Made by a program: the position numbers and the translations under genes. The notes below the pieces were generated by a model that saw only the letters and a program-made list of their open reading frames with translations, did no database searches and had not been told where the DNA came from. From Rostratula benghalensis (lineage: Eukaryota > Chordata > Aves > Charadriiformes > Rostratulidae): 64,000 nucleotides of DNA. The DNA lies in NCBI GenBank assembly GCA_013399305.1, contig VXAI01000068.1, positions 2,716,500 through 2,780,499 on the forward strand, in the 5' to 3' direction. Shown here piece after piece: positions 63,583 to 64,000 of this stretch; position 1 is the stretch's first letter; each line of letters begins with the position of its first letter.

Positions 63583-63637
63583 CATAAGCTCCATATTTCC
63601 AATATGGAGTATGCATGCAAGCATCTTAAAGCTTATG
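63583..63637. repeat. Nested inverted repeat
   Basis: An inner perfect 9-bp stem, CTCCATATT (63589-63597), loop TCC, AATATGGAG (63601-63609), is enclosed by CATAAGCT (63583-63590) and AGCTTATG (63630-63637). The 20 bases between the inner right arm and outer right arm contain ATGCATGCAAGCAT, itself partly self-complementary. A cruciform or branched RNA fold is possible. The outer and inner arms overlap by two bases at the left, so they cannot both be fully paired. Confidence 0.75.
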
Positions 63638-63738
63638 GAAATTAACCTGAATCATCAGCCCTTACAAGGATCATACAGTAAATTGGCTGTGATTCACACA
63701 TGAATCACCTACACAGTTCAGGTGCAGTGTTTGAACCC

Positions 63739-63811
63739 TGCAGGGGGATTGGATTAGATGATCTTTCAAGGTCCCTTCCAATCCCTGATATTCTATGACT
63801 CTGGGATTCTG
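63739..63811 (+). mobile_element. CR1 LINE fragment, 3' end
   Basis: GCAGGGGGATTGGATTAGATGATCTTTCAAGGTCCCTTCCAATCCCTGATATTCTATGACTCTGGGATTCTG is the extreme end of CR1, of the form with TTGGATTAGATGATCTTTCAAGG. About 73 bp remain. Confidence 0.93.
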
Positions 63812-63918
63812 TTGTATATAAATTGTTGCCACTAGTTTTGAATACTCAGAAACGTGAGGTATTTAACAAATGCTGAGCATCAAGAGGTCAGTATTTATCG
63901 GAGTGGTATGTACTCTCA

Positions 63919-64000
63919 CTACAAGAAGGACATTGGGGTGCTGGAATGTGTCCAGAGGAGAGCTACCAAACTGGTGAGGGGTCTAGAGAACAAGTCCTGT
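63919..64000 (+). mobile_element. CR1 LINE copy continuing past the window
   Basis: CACTACAAGAAGGACATTGGGGTGCTGGAATGTGTCCAGAGGAGAGCTACCAAACTGGTGAGGGGTCTAGAGAACAAGTCCTGT corresponds to a more internal part of CR1 (consensus about AAGGACATTGAGGTGCTGGAGCGTGTCCAGAG). The element runs to the right and its 3' end is outside the window. It is a separate insertion from the 63739 copy, because the two are in the same orientation but out of order for one element. Confidence 0.9.

Noticed and set aside
1..64000. tRNA, rRNA, CRISPR array, complete LTR element or DNA transposon
   Set aside because: None was seen on either strand by eye. Short or diverged examples could have been missed without a covariance or profile search.

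Overview
This looks like a 64 kb piece of a bird nuclear genome, most likely intergenic sequence or the inside of a very large intron. It has an AT-rich vertebrate base composition and no operon structure or densely packed reading frames. The repeats that can be recognised by eye are CR1 LINE 3' ends carrying the avian-type (ATTCTATG)n terminus. A few older tails of the L3/MIR3 type end in TATAAATGC..TATTATT. No Alu, B1/B2 or mammalian L1 sequence was seen. The species cannot be given from the sequence alone.

Layout. CR1 fragments lie at about 5.0, 23.0, 36.5, 37.7, 40.7, 50.5, 57.8-58.2 and 63.7 kb, and one runs off the right edge from 63.9 kb. They occur on both strands, and most are only the last 75-400 bp of the element. 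Ancient L3/MIR-like tails are visible at about 11.55 and 55.56 kb, and an older sauropsid-type motif at 21.03 kb. Tandem repeats include a 192-bp AAAGG array holding the only N in the window (56.1 kb), a GTTCTA/GTCCTA hexanucleotide array (32.3 kb), a GGA array (11.2 kb) and several short duplications. The rest is single-copy AT-rich DNA with homopolymer runs and a few perfect hairpins.

Genes. No protein-coding gene could be named, and no tRNA, rRNA, CRISPR array or intact transposon was found. Reading frames longer than 60 codons are plentiful, but nearly all are chance frames or read through CR1. Two places deserve attention as possible exons of a plus-strand gene. One is 24369-24446, an in-frame ATG in a local CpG cluster, 26 codons ending at AAG|GTAGGT. 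The other is 17238-17318, a pyrimidine tract and AG acceptor, one open frame of 26 whole codons and an AGAG|GTGAGT donor, 81 bp and frame-preserving. Neither peptide was recognised. If both are real they could be a cassette exon and an alternative first exon of one long gene, but this is inference. A CpG-containing stretch at 29.63-29.90 kb is open in three frames and ends near a consensus donor.

No previously undescribed system could be demonstrated. The exon candidates and the unresolved AAAGG array are the best targets for follow-up.
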